From contig NZ_CP044972.1 in the NCBI RefSeq assembly GCF_010104355.1, forward strand, positions 1,116,001 to 1,180,000: a stretch of 64,000 nucleotides of DNA, given 5' to 3'. Origin of the DNA: Hydrogenophaga sp. PBL-H3. Lineage in GTDB: Bacteria > Pseudomonadota > Gammaproteobacteria > Burkholderiales > Burkholderiaceae_C. The notes beneath the pieces were generated by a model. The model had not been told where the DNA came from. It was given only the letters and a program-made list of their open reading frames with translations, and did no database searches. Positions 41,779 through 50,581 of this stretch are shown here, in pieces. A program made the position numbers and the translations under genes. Each line of letters begins with the position of its first letter. The first letter of the stretch is position 1.

Positions 41779-42387
41779 AGCCGCCTGTTGGCTTCCGTTG
41801 AAAACTGACGCCCTGTAGAGCGGCAGAGATCAGTCGAACTCAACACGACGTATCCAGATCGTCCAAATGGAATGATCAACTTGCGCAGAAAGGGGCTCTG
41901 ACCGACCTTGCGGCACGTGAATGGTGAAGTCTTCAAGGCGGCGGCGCCGGCGCGGATCCGCGACCGAGGTGCGTGCGCACGCGCTCGATCGTGGGCCGCT
42001 CGCGTTGGGCGAGCACGCCGTCGGCCACGGCCCAAACGTCATCGACTTGGACGCCCCGGGAGGCTCTCGTACTTTTCGTTGGCATCGCCCTGCTCCGTGC
42101 TGTAAATTACTCACGATAAGATATATTTATCGACACCTATCTCCCTGACAGCTCACAAGGAGCGGGCGGATTTTTGTCGCTTCACAACACTCACCGGGCG
42201 CCTGCTCACGCTACAGAAAACGTTTGCGCCCCGGTCGCAGAAACTGATCGATGTGACTTCGCACGCAATTTCTCTGCGGGACTTTTGCGGGACTGGGCTC
42301 TGAAATACATGTCTAAACAGGGTAGTTTTGGTACAATGAGCGGTCACAGAGTCTATATAAATCAACATCTTACAGATGATCTGGTAG
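41779..42387. other. Gene-poor right end of the island
   Basis: Around 600 bp between tphR and the tRNA-Arg fragment. It holds only the truncated KfrA gene listed separately. AT-richer sequence at 42095-42140 and 42300-42380 contrasts with the GC-rich flanks, as is usual near attachment sites. No integrase gene is seen. Confidence 0.5.
41933..42085 (-). pseudogene. Truncated KfrA-type DNA-binding protein
   Basis: A 50-codon frame starting MPTKSTRASRG reads VDDVWAVADGVLAQRERP then TIERVRTHLGRGS, the opening of the KfrA N-terminal DNA-binding domain (V-x-x-A-A-D-x-L-x-x-x-x-x-RPTIE-R-V-R-x-x-LGRGSP), before running into APAPPP and a stop. A full protein has the rest of the helix-turn-helix domain and a long coiled coil. 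KfrA-like genes belong to plasmids and integrative elements and often sit next to integration sites. Confidence 0.6.
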
Positions 42388-42432
42388 CTACGAACCAAGG
42401 GGTCGTGGGTTCAATTCCTGCCAGCCGCACCA
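42388..42432 (+). repeat. tRNA-Arg 3' half: island attachment site (attR-like)
   Basis: The 45 bp from CTACGAACCAAGGGG to CAGCCGCACCA are the anticodon-loop-to-CCA half of a tRNA-Arg (anticodon ACG): 3' anticodon stem CCAAG, T-arm GGTTCAATTCC and acceptor strand CAGCCGC-A-CCA. The matching 5' half (acceptor GCGGCTG, D-arm) is not upstream. This is what remains when an element integrates at the 3' end of a tRNA: the intact copy moves to the far end of the element. Core genes start right after. Confidence 0.75.
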
Positions 42433-42436
42433 AACA

Positions 42437-42468
42437 AAAAACCCGCAGCCACAAGCTGCGGGTTTTTT
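42437..42468 (+). terminator. Rho-independent terminator after the tRNA-Arg fragment
   Basis: CCCGCAGC (42442-42449), loop CACAA, GCTGCGGG (42455-42462), then TTTTTT, preceded by AAAAA. It is a strong hairpin with a U-run and is the native terminator of the tRNA-Arg gene, supporting the view that the sequence rightwards is original chromosome. Confidence 0.85.
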
Positions 42469-42511
42469 CATTTCTGCCGCTGAAAACGCAAGCCGGCGGC
42501 GAAGGGTCACC

Positions 42512-43075
42512 ATGAGCAAGGCATTCACCAAGGAGTCCGACCAGGACGAGGATGACGATCTTTCGCCAGTGGCACCGGTGCCCGGCGGCAAGAACTACAT
42601 CACCCGCGCCGGATACGACCGCCTGCGCGCCGAGCTGTTCACGCTGATCGACGACGAGCGCCCCAAGATCGTCGAGATCGTCCACTGGGCCGCCAGCAAC
42701 GGCGACCGATCGGAAAACGGTGACTACCTTTACGGCAAGAAGCGCCTGCGCGAGATCGACCGGCGCATCCGGTTTCTCACGCGCCGGCTGGAGATTGCCG
42801 AGGTGGTCGATGCGTCGCAGCACTTCGGAGGCGACCAGGTTTTCTTTGGGGTCACCGTGACCTACGCCGACGACGCAGGCACTGAAACCACCGTCACCAT
42901 CCTGGGCGTCGACGAGGCGGACAGCGCGCAAGCTCAGATCAGCTGGGTGTCCCCCGTGGCGCGTGCGCTGCTCAAGGCGAAGGTGGGTGACGTGGTTCGC
43001 CTGATCGTGCCCGGTGGGGCGCAAGAACTCGAAGTCCTGGCGGTGAGCTACCCTGCGCCGTCCGGCGGCACCTGA
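42512..43075 (+). CDS. greB: Transcription elongation factor GreB
   Basis: A 187-residue GreA/GreB-family protein with an acidic N-terminal extension (DQDEDDDL), the coiled-coil domain (KNYITRAGYDRLRAELFTL, NGDRSENGDYLYGKKRLREI) and the C-terminal FKBP-like domain ending LEVLAVSYP. Releases backtracked RNA polymerase by stimulating transcript cleavage. The YGKKRLREIDRRIRFLTRRL segment is GreB-type rather than GreA. Ends one base before the spoT stop, convergent. Confidence 0.92.
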   Translation: MSKAFTKESDQDEDDDLSPVAPVPGGKNYITRAGYDRLRAELFTLIDDERPKIVEIVHWAASNGDRSENGDYLYGKKRLREIDRRIRFLTRRLEIAEVVDASQHFGGDQVFFGVTVTYADDAGTETTVTILGVDEADSAQAQISWVSPVARALLKAKVGDVVRLIVPGGAQELEVLAVSYPAPSGGT

Positions 43076-45325
43076 TCAGGCCTTGACGGGCTTGAAGCGC
43101 TGCGCCTTGATCACCGAGGTCGTGCGTTTGAGGCTGCGCAGCACATCGGCCAGGTGCTGGCGGTCGCGCACCGAGACTGAGAAGCGGATGTCGGTCGCGG
43201 TCTGGGCGGGCTCGTCGCCCATGTCCACGTGGGTGATGTCGGCCTCGGCCGACGCGATGCTGGACGCCACGCGCGCCAGAACGCCTTTGCCGTTGGTGAC
43301 GGTGACGATCACCGTTGTTTCAAACGAGCGCACGGGCTCGTCGGCCCATTCCACTTCCAGGAAGCGCTCGCTGTCGCGCAGCAGCAGGCGTTTGCCGGTC
43401 GGACATTCCTCTGCGTGGACCACCAGACCCTCTCCGCGGCCCAGGTAGCCCACGATGCGGTCGCCCGGGATGGGCTTGCAGCACGGGGCGTACTGCACAG
43501 ACAGACCTTCGCTGCCGTCGAGCGTGACCACGCCCTGCGAGGCCGATTCGTCGCGACCGCTGGCGTAGCGCTCGGTGCTGATCAGCAATGCATCGGGTTT
43601 GAGCCCCATTTCGGACAGGAGCACGGCGAGCTTCTTGCCCACCATGCTGGCGATACGCTTGCCCATGCCGATGTCGGAGAGCAGCTCGTCTCGCGTTTTG
43701 TTGCCGGTGAACCGGAGCAATTTTTCCCAGGTGCTCTGGTACTCGCCGTTTTCGGCGGGCAGGGCTGCAATGCCTTCAGATCTCAGCGCCTGGCTCAGCA
43801 TGCGCTCGCCCAGTTCGTGCGACTTCTCCTGCGCCACTGTCTTGAGGTGGTGGCGGATCTTGGAGCGGGCGCGGCCGGTCTTGACGAACGAAAGCCAGGT
43901 TGGATTGGGTTCGGCATTCTCGGCGGTGATGATCTCCACCACGTCGCCGTTGGCCAGTTCGGTGCGCAGCGGGCGCTGCTCGCCATTGATGCGGGCCGAC
44001 ACGGTTCGGTTGCCCACGTCGCTGTGGATGGCGTAGGCAAAGTCCATCACCGTGGCGCCGCGTGGCAGCGCCATGATCTTGCTCTTGGGCGTGAACACGT
44101 AGACCGCGTCGGGGAAGAGATCGATCTTGATGTGGTCCCAGAACTCACCCGCATCGTGGGTTTCCTGCTGGATGTCCAGCAGTGACTGCAACCACTGCGT
44201 GCCCAGACGCTGCGACATGTCGCTGCCGGGCTCGCTGGCTTTGTACAGCCAGTGCGCGGCGACGCCGGATTCGGCCACCACATCCATGGCGTGCGTGCGC
44301 AGCTGAAATTCGATGTTGGTGCCGAACGGGCCGATCAAGGTGGTGTGCAACGACTGGTAGCCATTGACCTTGGGAATTGCAACATAGTCGCGGAATTTGC
44401 CCGGCAGCGGTTTGTAGAGCTGGTGCAGCACGCCGAGCCCGGTGTAGCAATCGGTCAGCTCGGGTACCACGATGCGAAAGCCATAGACATCGGTCACCTG
44501 CGAGAACGACAGGTGCTTGTTGTCCATCTTGCGGTAGACCGAATAGAGCGTCTTCTCGCGGCCCATGATGCGCACGCTCATGCCCTGGCGAGCAAACACG
44601 CTCTCCACCTCCTTCTGTACGCGTGAAATCAGGTCGCGGCGGCGGTTGCGCGACTTGTTGAGCGCCTTGGACAGCACCTCGTAACGCCAGGGGTGCAGAA
44701 AACGGAAAGCCAGGTCCTGCAGCTCCCGGTAAGTAAAGTTCAGACCGAGGCGGTGGGCGATCGGCGCATAGATCTCCAGTGTTTCGCTGCTGATGCGTTG
44801 CCACTTGCTGCGGGGCATGTCCCCCATGGTGCGCATGTTGTGCGTGCGATCCGCCAGCTTGATCAGGATGACGCGCACGTCCTTGGCCATGGCCAACAGC
44901 ATCTTGCGAAACGACTCGGCCTGGTTTTGCTCGCGGGTGTCGAATTCCAGCTTCTCCAGCTTGGTGAGGCCGTCCACCAGTTCGGCCACCGGTGCGCCAA
45001 AGCGCTCGACCAATTCTTCCTTGGTCACGCCGCAGTCTTCGATGGCGTCGTGCATCAAGGCCGACATGAGTGCCTGCGCGTCAAGCTTCCACTCGGCACA
45101 CTGGGCGGCCACCGCAATCGGGTGGGTGATGTAGGGATCACCGTTCTTGCGCAGCTGGCCGAGGTGCGCTTCGTCCGCAAAACGGTAGGCCTGCCGGATG
45201 CTCTCGATGTCGCCTGGGCTCAGGTAATCCAGTTTCGCGAGCAAGCCGGCGAAGCTGGCTGCGGCTGCGCTGGCGGCTGGATGCGCCTGGTCGTCCGCAG
45301 AGAAAGAGGAGCCACTGTCGGCCAT
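43076..45325 (-). CDS. spoT: Bifunctional (p)ppGpp synthetase/hydrolase SpoT
   Basis: A 749-residue Rel/Spo protein in standard order: HD hydrolase (THPIAVAAQCAEW, ALMHDAIEDCGVT, LADRTHNMRTMGDM), synthetase (RIMGREKTLYSVYRKM, VTDVYGFRIVV, HTTLIGPFGTNIEFQLRT), TGS domain (KIMALPRGATVMDFAYAIHS) and a C-terminal ACT domain. The intact HD histidine-aspartate motif indicates active hydrolysis, so SpoT rather than RelA. The ATG at 45325 has GGGA 8 nt upstream; an ATG nine bases earlier is the alternative. Confidence 0.92.
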   Translation of the reverse strand: MADSGSSFSADDQAHPAASAAAASFAGLLAKLDYLSPGDIESIRQAYRFADEAHLGQLRKNGDPYITHPIAVAAQCAEWKLDAQALMSALMHDAIEDCGVTKEELVERFGAPVAELVDGLTKLEKLEFDTREQNQAESFRKMLLAMAKDVRVILIKLADRTHNMRTMGDMPRSKWQRISSETLEIYAPIAHRLGLNFTYRELQDLAFRFLHPWRYEVLSKALNKSRNRRRDLISRVQKEVESVFARQGMSVRIMGREKTLYSVYRKMDNKHLSFSQVTDVYGFRIVVPELTDCYTGLGVLHQLYKPLPGKFRDYVAIPKVNGYQSLHTTLIGPFGTNIEFQLRTHAMDVVAESGVAAHWLYKASEPGSDMSQRLGTQWLQSLLDIQQETHDAGEFWDHIKIDLFPDAVYVFTPKSKIMALPRGATVMDFAYAIHSDVGNRTVSARINGEQRPLRTELANGDVVEIITAENAEPNPTWLSFVKTGRARSKIRHHLKTVAQEKSHELGERMLSQALRSEGIAALPAENGEYQSTWEKLLRFTGNKTRDELLSDIGMGKRIASMVGKKLAVLLSEMGLKPDALLISTERYASGRDESASQGVVTLDGSEGLSVQYAPCCKPIPGDRIVGYLGRGEGLVVHAEECPTGKRLLLRDSERFLEVEWADEPVRSFETTVIVTVTNGKGVLARVASSIASAEADITHVDMGDEPAQTATDIRFSVSVRDRQHLADVLRSLKRTTSVIKAQRFKPVKA

Positions 45326-45430
45326 GGTGATCATCCCGGTACTTTAGCGTGAGATCACATCCACTGCCGAGGGGCTGATCCCCGCTTCGCCAATGTCGGA
45401 GATAGCGAATTGGCAGAACGGTGTCGGGGC

Positions 45431-45460
45431 GAAAAAAAACACCGCGTTGCGGTGTCTTTT
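45431..45460 (-). terminator. Rho-independent terminator downstream of rpoZ
   Basis: Arms ACACCGC (45439-45445) and GCGGTGT (45449-45455) with a 3-nt loop are followed on the minus strand by a run of T (A8 at 45432-45439 on the plus strand). It stops gmk-rpoZ transcription before spoT, at least partly. Confidence 0.8.
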
Positions 45461-45480
45461 CGAGGAGGCTGCAGCTCAGG

Positions 45481-45684
45481 TCAGAGCGGCACCTTCTTGA
45501 GCATTTCCAGGCCGACCTTGCCTTCGGCAATTTCACGCAGGGCGGTCACGCCAGGCTTGTTCTTGCTCTCGATCTTGGGGGCATGGCCCTGGCTCAGCAT
45601 GCGCGCGCGGTAGGTGGCAGCCAGCACGAGCTGGAAGCGGTTGGGGATTTTTTCCAGACAGTCTTCGACGGTGATGCGTGCCAT
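45481..45684 (-). CDS. rpoZ: RNA polymerase omega subunit
   Basis: A 67-residue omega subunit: [46 protein letters not shown]. Assists folding of beta-prime and binds ppGpp. The family start MARITVEDC fixes the ATG at 45684; the open frame continues upstream without homology. Sits between gmk and spoT, the standard proteobacterial order. Confidence 0.93.
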   Translation of the reverse strand: MARITVEDCLEKIPNRFQLVLAATYRARMLSQGHAPKIESKNKPGVTALREIAEGKVGLEMLKKVPL

Positions 45685-45712
45685 GGGCGGGCTCCAGTAA
45701 ACGGGCTTGAGA

Positions 45713-46333
45713 TCAGAGGATGTTGAGCGCTTTGAAGGTATCGCCGCGGGCGATACGCTGGGCGGCGAACTTGAGCCGCTGGGCATGGACGATGGCCTTG
45801 AGGTCAAACAGGGCCCGCTCGAACAACTCGTTGATTATAACGAAGTCGAATTCCTGGGCGTGCGCCACCTCGGTGGCTGCGTTTTCCAGGCGCAACTCGA
45901 TCACATCGGCCGTGTCCTCTGCCCGACGCTCCAGCCGCGAGCGCAACTCCTCCCAACTGGGTGGCAGGATGAAGATCAGCACCGCGTTGGGAAAGATGCG
46001 CTTGACCTGGATCGCACCCTGGAAATCGATCTCAAGCACCACGTCGGCACCCTGCGCCATGCGCTGCTCGATGGCCATCTTGGACGTGCCGTAGCGGTTG
46101 CCATGCACCATGGCCCACTCCAGGAACGACCCCTGGATGACCATCTGGTCGAAGGTTTCCTTGCTGACAAAGTAGTACTCGCGGCCGTGCAGTTCCTGGC
46201 CCCGGGGTGGGCGGGTGGTGTGCGAGACCGAGGGCACGACGCGCGAGTCGAGTTCCATCAAGGCTTTCACCAAACTGGACTTGCCGGCCCCGCTGGGGGC
46301 TGCGACGACAAACAGGTTTCCGGGGTATTCCAT
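45713..46333 (-). CDS. gmk: Guanylate kinase
   Basis: A 206-residue guanylate kinase. P-loop [12 protein letters not shown]-binding [11 protein letters not shown] and Y-Y-F (GREYYFV), then [13 protein letters not shown]. Phosphorylates GMP to GDP. The ATG at 46333 (MEYPGNLF) is preferred; a GTG at 46339 overlapping the yicC stop is possible. Coupled to yicC upstream and rpoZ downstream. Confidence 0.92.
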   Translation of the reverse strand: MEYPGNLFVVAAPSGAGKSSLVKALMELDSRVVPSVSHTTRPPRGQELHGREYYFVSKETFDQMVIQGSFLEWAMVHGNRYGTSKMAIEQRMAQGADVVLEIDFQGAIQVKRIFPNAVLIFILPPSWEELRSRLERRAEDTADVIELRLENAATEVAHAQEFDFVIINELFERALFDLKAIVHAQRLKFAAQRIARGDTFKALNIL

Positions 46334-46335
46334 GC

Positions 46336-47268
46336 TCACTCTATGTTCTGTACCTGCTCGCGCATCTGCTCGATGAGCACCTTCATGTCCACCGAGATGC
46401 GCGTGAGTTCCAGGTTGGACGACTTCGATCCCAGCGTATTGGCCTCGCGGTGCAATTCCTGGATCAGGAAATCCAGTCGTTTGCCCACTTCGGCCCCCTT
46501 CTTGATCAACCGCTCGATTTCGGTCAGGTGCGAGTCAAGCCGGGTGAGCTCTTCCGCCACATCGATGCGGATGGCGAATGCCGTGGCTTCGGTCAGGGCG
46601 CGGTCGTTGGCCATGTCGGACGTGACCGCGTTGCCTGTGGCCGACGGTCCGCCGGCCGCCAATGCCTCGTTCCAGCGGTCGATGAAGCGCTGGCGCTGTT
46701 GGGCCACCAGTTGTGGAATGAGCGGCTGCGCGTCTTTGGCCAGTTGCCTGAGTTGAACCAGGCGGTCCAGCAGCATGGCTGCCAGGCGCTTGCCCTCGCG
46801 CTCGCGTGCCTCCATGAGGTTGTTGATGGCCATGTCGGCCAACGACTGCAGCCCCTCGTTGAGCTCGCCCGGATTGCCTTGCTGGCGCGAGGTGAGTTGC
46901 AGCACTTCGGCCACCGACAGAGGGCTTGCGGTAGGCAACCAGGCGCGCACGTTGTCCTGGAGGCCAACCAGTTTTTGCAGTTCGAGCGGGCTGGGCGAGC
47001 GCGGCATGGCGTCGCTGCGACCTTCAATCCAGGCGCGCACCTCGACCTTGCCGCGTTTCAGGCGTGAAGTAAGGAGCTCGCGCAGGGCAGGCTCCGATCC
47101 GCGCAAGTCGTCCGGGAGCTTGAAGGTGAGGTCGAGAAAACGGCTGTTGACCGAACGAATTTCCAGGCCCAGACCAGGCTTGGCATCGCGCGCTGGCTCT
47201 GCGCTGGCGGCCGTCGCAGGCCCGCCCAGGTGGGCCGTTGCATAGCCGGTCATGCTGTAAACTGCCAT
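46336..47268 (-). CDS. yicC: YicC-family endoribonuclease
   Basis: A 310-residue YicC protein: opening [32 protein letters not shown] and C-terminal [20 protein letters not shown]-like stretch ([20 protein letters not shown]) with [20 protein letters not shown]. YicC acts as an RNase affecting small RNAs. Divergent from the protein kinase gene with only 60 bp between starts. Confidence 0.88.
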   Translation of the reverse strand: MAVYSMTGYATAHLGGPATAASAEPARDAKPGLGLEIRSVNSRFLDLTFKLPDDLRGSEPALRELLTSRLKRGKVEVRAWIEGRSDAMPRSPSPLELQKLVGLQDNVRAWLPTASPLSVAEVLQLTSRQQGNPGELNEGLQSLADMAINNLMEAREREGKRLAAMLLDRLVQLRQLAKDAQPLIPQLVAQQRQRFIDRWNEALAAGGPSATGNAVTSDMANDRALTEATAFAIRIDVAEELTRLDSHLTEIERLIKKGAEVGKRLDFLIQELHREANTLGSKSSNLELTRISVDMKVLIEQMREQVQNIE

Positions 47269-47328
47269 TGCACTTTGCCCGTCAGGTTGAGTGGTCCAAA
47301 ACGAGGCGTTCCGGAAACCATCCGAATT

Positions 47329-48336
47329 ATGTCAAAGGTCAAACCCGCTCCGCTTCCGCCGGACACCGTGATCGGTGGCTACCGCATCGTTCGCAAACTG
47401 GCAGCTGGTGGATTTGGTGTTGTTTACCTTGCTGTGGACACCGAAGGCCAGCAGGTCGCGGTCAAGGAATACCTGCCTTCGTCGCTCGCCTCGCGTGGCC
47501 CCGGCGAGTTGCTGCCCCAGGTGCAGCCCGAAAAGCTCTCTCTGTACCGCCTGGGATTGAAAAGCTTCTTCGAGGAAGGTCGGGCGCTGGCACAGATTTC
47601 ACACGCCTCGGTGGTCAGCGTGTTGAACTTCTTCCGCGAGAACGAGACCGTGTACATGGTCATGAACTTCCTGGAAGGCGCCTCGCTGCAGGAATTCATC
47701 ATCACGGCGCGCGAGCAGAAAAAACAAAAGGTCTTCCGCGAATCGACCATCCGCTCACTGTACGACGAGGTGTTGCGCGGCCTGCGCATCGTGCACCAGC
47801 ACAAGATGCTGCACCTGGACATCAAGCCGGCCAACATCTTCGTGACCGACGACAACCGCTCGGTGCTGATTGACTTCGGCGCCGCCCGCGAGGTGCTGAG
47901 CAAAGAGGGCAACTTCATTCGTCCGATGTACACCCCCGGTTTTGCCGCACCCGAGATGTACCGCCGTGACTCAAGCATGGGCCCGTGGACCGACATCTAC
48001 GCGATCGGCGCCTGCATCTACGCCAGCATGCAAGGCTATCCACCGAACGACGCGCCGCAACGCCTGGAGAAAGACCGCCTGTCGCTGGCGTTGTCCCGCC
48101 TGCGCGGCGTCTACTCCGACAACCTGATCGAGGTGGTCGAATGGTGCATGTCGCTGGATCCCTTGTCGCGTCCGCAATCGGTGTTTGCGTTGCAGAAGGA
48201 ACTCAGCCGCGAAACCGAGCGCAGTTACACCAAGCTCACGGTGGCCGAAAAGATGCGTCTGCAGTTTGACAACATCGTCTCGGACAACAAGAAGGTCATG
48301 CGCAAATCCACCAACGCCGGCACCAAGTTTCGATGA
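47329..48336 (+). CDS. Serine/threonine protein kinase (non-RD)
   Basis: A 335-residue Hanks-type kinase with no membrane segment. GG-loop AAGGFGVVYLA, lysine in VAVKEY, glutamate-bearing helix FFEEGRALAQI, catalytic HLDIKPANIF, DFG in IDFGAARE, and GFAAPEMY. The catalytic loop reads H-L-D in place of H-R-D. MSKVKPAPLPPDTV at 47329 is the start; the ORF upstream is in the yicC leader. It overlaps the phosphatase gene by ATGA, so the pair acts together. Targets unknown. Confidence 0.88.
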   Translation: MSKVKPAPLPPDTVIGGYRIVRKLAAGGFGVVYLAVDTEGQQVAVKEYLPSSLASRGPGELLPQVQPEKLSLYRLGLKSFFEEGRALAQISHASVVSVLNFFRENETVYMVMNFLEGASLQEFIITAREQKKQKVFRESTIRSLYDEVLRGLRIVHQHKMLHLDIKPANIFVTDDNRSVLIDFGAAREVLSKEGNFIRPMYTPGFAAPEMYRRDSSMGPWTDIYAIGACIYASMQGYPPNDAPQRLEKDRLSLALSRLRGVYSDNLIEVVEWCMSLDPLSRPQSVFALQKELSRETERSYTKLTVAEKMRLQFDNIVSDNKKVMRKSTNAGTKFR

Positions 48337-49232
48337 AATTTTCGGTCTACCAGATCAGCCGCCAAGGTGGGCGCGAGCGCAATGAAGACCGCATGGGCTA
48401 TGCCTACACCCGTGAATCCGGGCTTTTCGTGCTGGCCGACGGCATGGGGGGGCACCCCGAGGGCGCGATGGCTGCCCAACTGGCCCTGCAGACCTTCTCG
48501 GCCTACTTTCAAAAAGCGGCGAATCCCACGGTGAGGGAAGTGCCCGAGTTCCTCTCCAGCGCGTTGATGGCCGCGCACCACCAGATCATTCGTTACGCCG
48601 CTGAAAAAGGCATGCTCGACACGCCGCGCACCACGCTGGTCGCGTCCGTCATGGAGCGGGGCCACGTGTACTGGGTGCACTGCGGTGACTCGCGGCTGTA
48701 CGTGGTGCGCAACGGTGAGATGCTCACCCGCACGCGCGACCACTCCTACATGGAACAGCAGGCGCATCTGGGGCGCGCCACCGAGCACATCAACCGCAAC
48801 ATCCTGTTCACTTGCCTGGGCTCACCCGCCAAGCCCGTGTTCGACCTGTCGGGTCCGGTGCAATTGCTGCAGGGCGATCGTGTGCTGCTGTGCTCCGACG
48901 GCCTCTGGGGCACGGTGACCGACGAGGAAATCACCTCCGAGTTGTCCAAGCGGCCTCTGGAGCAGGCGGTGCCCGAGTTGGTGGAACTCGCCCTCAAGCG
49001 GGGCGGCCCGCGCTGCGACAACGTGACTGTGCTCGCCATGGAATGGGAGACGGCCGACGAGTTCCAGAGCACCCGCGTGTCCACCGAGGACATCGAAGAC
49101 GGCGTGTTCGCCTCCACCATCCAGTCGGGCACGCCCGACTCGACCATGGAAGATCTGGACGACGCGGCGATCGAACAATCGATCGCCGAGATCAACGAAG
49201 CGATTCGCCGCACGGCCGAACGCAACACCTGA
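48333..49232 (+). CDS. PP2C-family protein phosphatase
   Basis: A 299-residue PPM/PP2C phosphatase. Metal-binding motifs: GRERNEDRMGYAY, LADGMGGHPEG, HCGDSRLYVVR, LLCSDGLWGTVTD and RCDNVTVLAME are intact. The C-terminal ~50 residues are acidic and Ser/Thr-rich (STEDIEDGVFASTIQSGTPD), a likely target for the upstream kinase. Coupled to the kinase by a 4-bp overlap. Confidence 0.9.
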   Translation: MKFSVYQISRQGGRERNEDRMGYAYTRESGLFVLADGMGGHPEGAMAAQLALQTFSAYFQKAANPTVREVPEFLSSALMAAHHQIIRYAAEKGMLDTPRTTLVASVMERGHVYWVHCGDSRLYVVRNGEMLTRTRDHSYMEQQAHLGRATEHINRNILFTCLGSPAKPVFDLSGPVQLLQGDRVLLCSDGLWGTVTDEEITSELSKRPLEQAVPELVELALKRGGPRCDNVTVLAMEWETADEFQSTRVSTEDIEDGVFASTIQSGTPDSTMEDLDDAAIEQSIAEINEAIRRTAERNT

Positions 49233-49241
49233 GGTTTCCCC

Positions 49242-49979
49242 ATGAGCGACGTTTCCCGACCCGGCCAACGGGCCGTTGATGCCTTGCGCCCTGTGCGCAT
49301 CACCCGCAGCTACACCATGCACGCCGAAGGTTCGGTGCTGATCGAGTTTGGCCACACCAAGGTGCTGTGCACCGCTTCGGTCGAAGAGAAGGTGCCGCCG
49401 CACAAGCGCGGCAGTGGTGAAGGCTGGGTGACAGCCGAGTACGGCATGTTGCCGCGCGCCACCCATACACGCAGCGACCGCGAGGCGGCCAAGGGCAAGC
49501 AGAGCGGGCGCACACAGGAGATCCAGCGCCTGATCGGCCGCTCGCTGCGCGCTGTGTTCGACCTCAAGGCGCTGGGCGAGCGCACCATCTCGCTCGATTG
49601 CGACGTGATCCAGGCCGATGGTGGCACCCGCACGGCGAGCATCACCGGTGCTTTCGTGGCCGCGCACGATGCGGTCTCCAGGTTGATCACCGAGGGCAAG
49701 ATCGCAGCGTCGCCCATCAAGGACCACGTGGCCGCGATCTCGGTCGGCATTCTGGATGGCGTGCCGCTGCTCGATCTGGAGTACGTGGAAGACTCGGCTT
49801 GCGACACCGACATGAATGTGGTGATGACCGGCGCCGGGCACTTCGTGGAAGTGCAGGGCACGGCTGAGGGCGTGGCCTTCACACGCCGCGAGATGGACGC
49901 GCTGCTGGCACTGGCTGAAAAAGGCATCGACGAACTGGTGGCACTGCAACGCAGCTGCCTGGGTCTTAACAAGGCATGA
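49242..49979 (+). CDS. rph: RNase PH
   Basis: A 245-residue phosphorolytic 3' exoribonuclease that trims tRNA 3' ends. R-P-V-R-I-T-R and [16 protein letters not shown] open the fold; [21 protein letters not shown] and [12 protein letters not shown] are family-diagnostic, with the phosphate-binding arginines in the latter. It overlaps rdgB by ATGA. Confidence 0.93.
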   Translation: MSDVSRPGQRAVDALRPVRITRSYTMHAEGSVLIEFGHTKVLCTASVEEKVPPHKRGSGEGWVTAEYGMLPRATHTRSDREAAKGKQSGRTQEIQRLIGRSLRAVFDLKALGERTISLDCDVIQADGGTRTASITGAFVAAHDAVSRLITEGKIAASPIKDHVAAISVGILDGVPLLDLEYVEDSACDTDMNVVMTGAGHFVEVQGTAEGVAFTRREMDALLALAEKGIDELVALQRSCLGLNKA

Positions 49980-50581
49980 AACTGGTCCTGGCGTCGAACA
50001 ACAAGGGCAAGCTGGCCGAGCTGCAAGCGCTCTTTGCGCCGCTGGGCATCGAGTTGGTGCGCCAGGCCGACCTGAACATTCCCGAGGCGCCCGAGCCGCA
50101 CCGCACTTTTGTGGAAAACGCACTCGCCAAGGCGCGCCACGCGGCACGGCTCAGCGGTCTGCCAGCGCTGGCTGACGATGCCGGGCTGTGTGTCGAGGTG
50201 TTCGGTGGGCTGCCCGGGGTCGACACGGCGTACTACGCCACGCAGTTTGGGTACGCGAAAGGCGACGACAACAACGTTCGTGCGTTGCTCGAACAGATGC
50301 AGGGCATTCAGGACCGCCGCGCCGCGCTGGTCAGCACGCTGGTGGCCCTGCGCAGCGCCGACGACCCCGAGCCTCTGGTGGCCACGGGCCGAGCGCCCGG
50401 TCTCATCACGCAGGAGCCCATTGGCGAGAACGGTTTTGGCTTCGACCCGGTGATGTACCTGCCGGCCTTCGGCAAGACCTTTGCCGAGCTGCCCACCGAG
50501 GTGAAGAACGCCAACAGCCATCGCGGACGTGCGGCCCAGCAGATGCTGGAGCTGATGCGCGAGCGCTGGTTCGCACCATGA
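49976..50581 (+). CDS. rdgB: RdgB/HAM1 XTP/dITP pyrophosphatase
   Basis: A 201-residue non-canonical purine NTPase. Motifs [41 protein letters not shown] and [10 protein letters not shown], then SHRGRAAQ. Cleaves XTP, ITP and dITP, keeping them out of DNA and RNA. In the common rph-rdgB-hemW order, each overlapping the next. Confidence 0.92.
   Translation: MKLVLASNNKGKLAELQALFAPLGIELVRQADLNIPEAPEPHRTFVENALAKARHAARLSGLPALADDAGLCVEVFGGLPGVDTAYYATQFGYAKGDDNNVRALLEQMQGIQDRRAALVSTLVALRSADDPEPLVATGRAPGLITQEPIGENGFGFDPVMYLPAFGKTFAELPTEVKNANSHRGRAAQQMLELMRERWFAP

Noticed and set aside
42300-42432. Complete tRNA gene
   Set aside because: Only the 3' half folds; no acceptor-complementary GCGGCTG or D-arm lies upstream within tRNA distance.
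42174-42515. 113-codon plus-strand open frame across the tRNA-Arg fragment
   Set aside because: It reads through a tRNA half and a terminator hairpin; not a gene.
42362-43024. 220-codon minus-strand open frame
   Set aside because: Antisense to greB and the terminator; no domain.
43076-45325. RelA rather than SpoT
   Set aside because: The HD hydrolase motif is intact and rpoZ is adjacent, both typical of SpoT.
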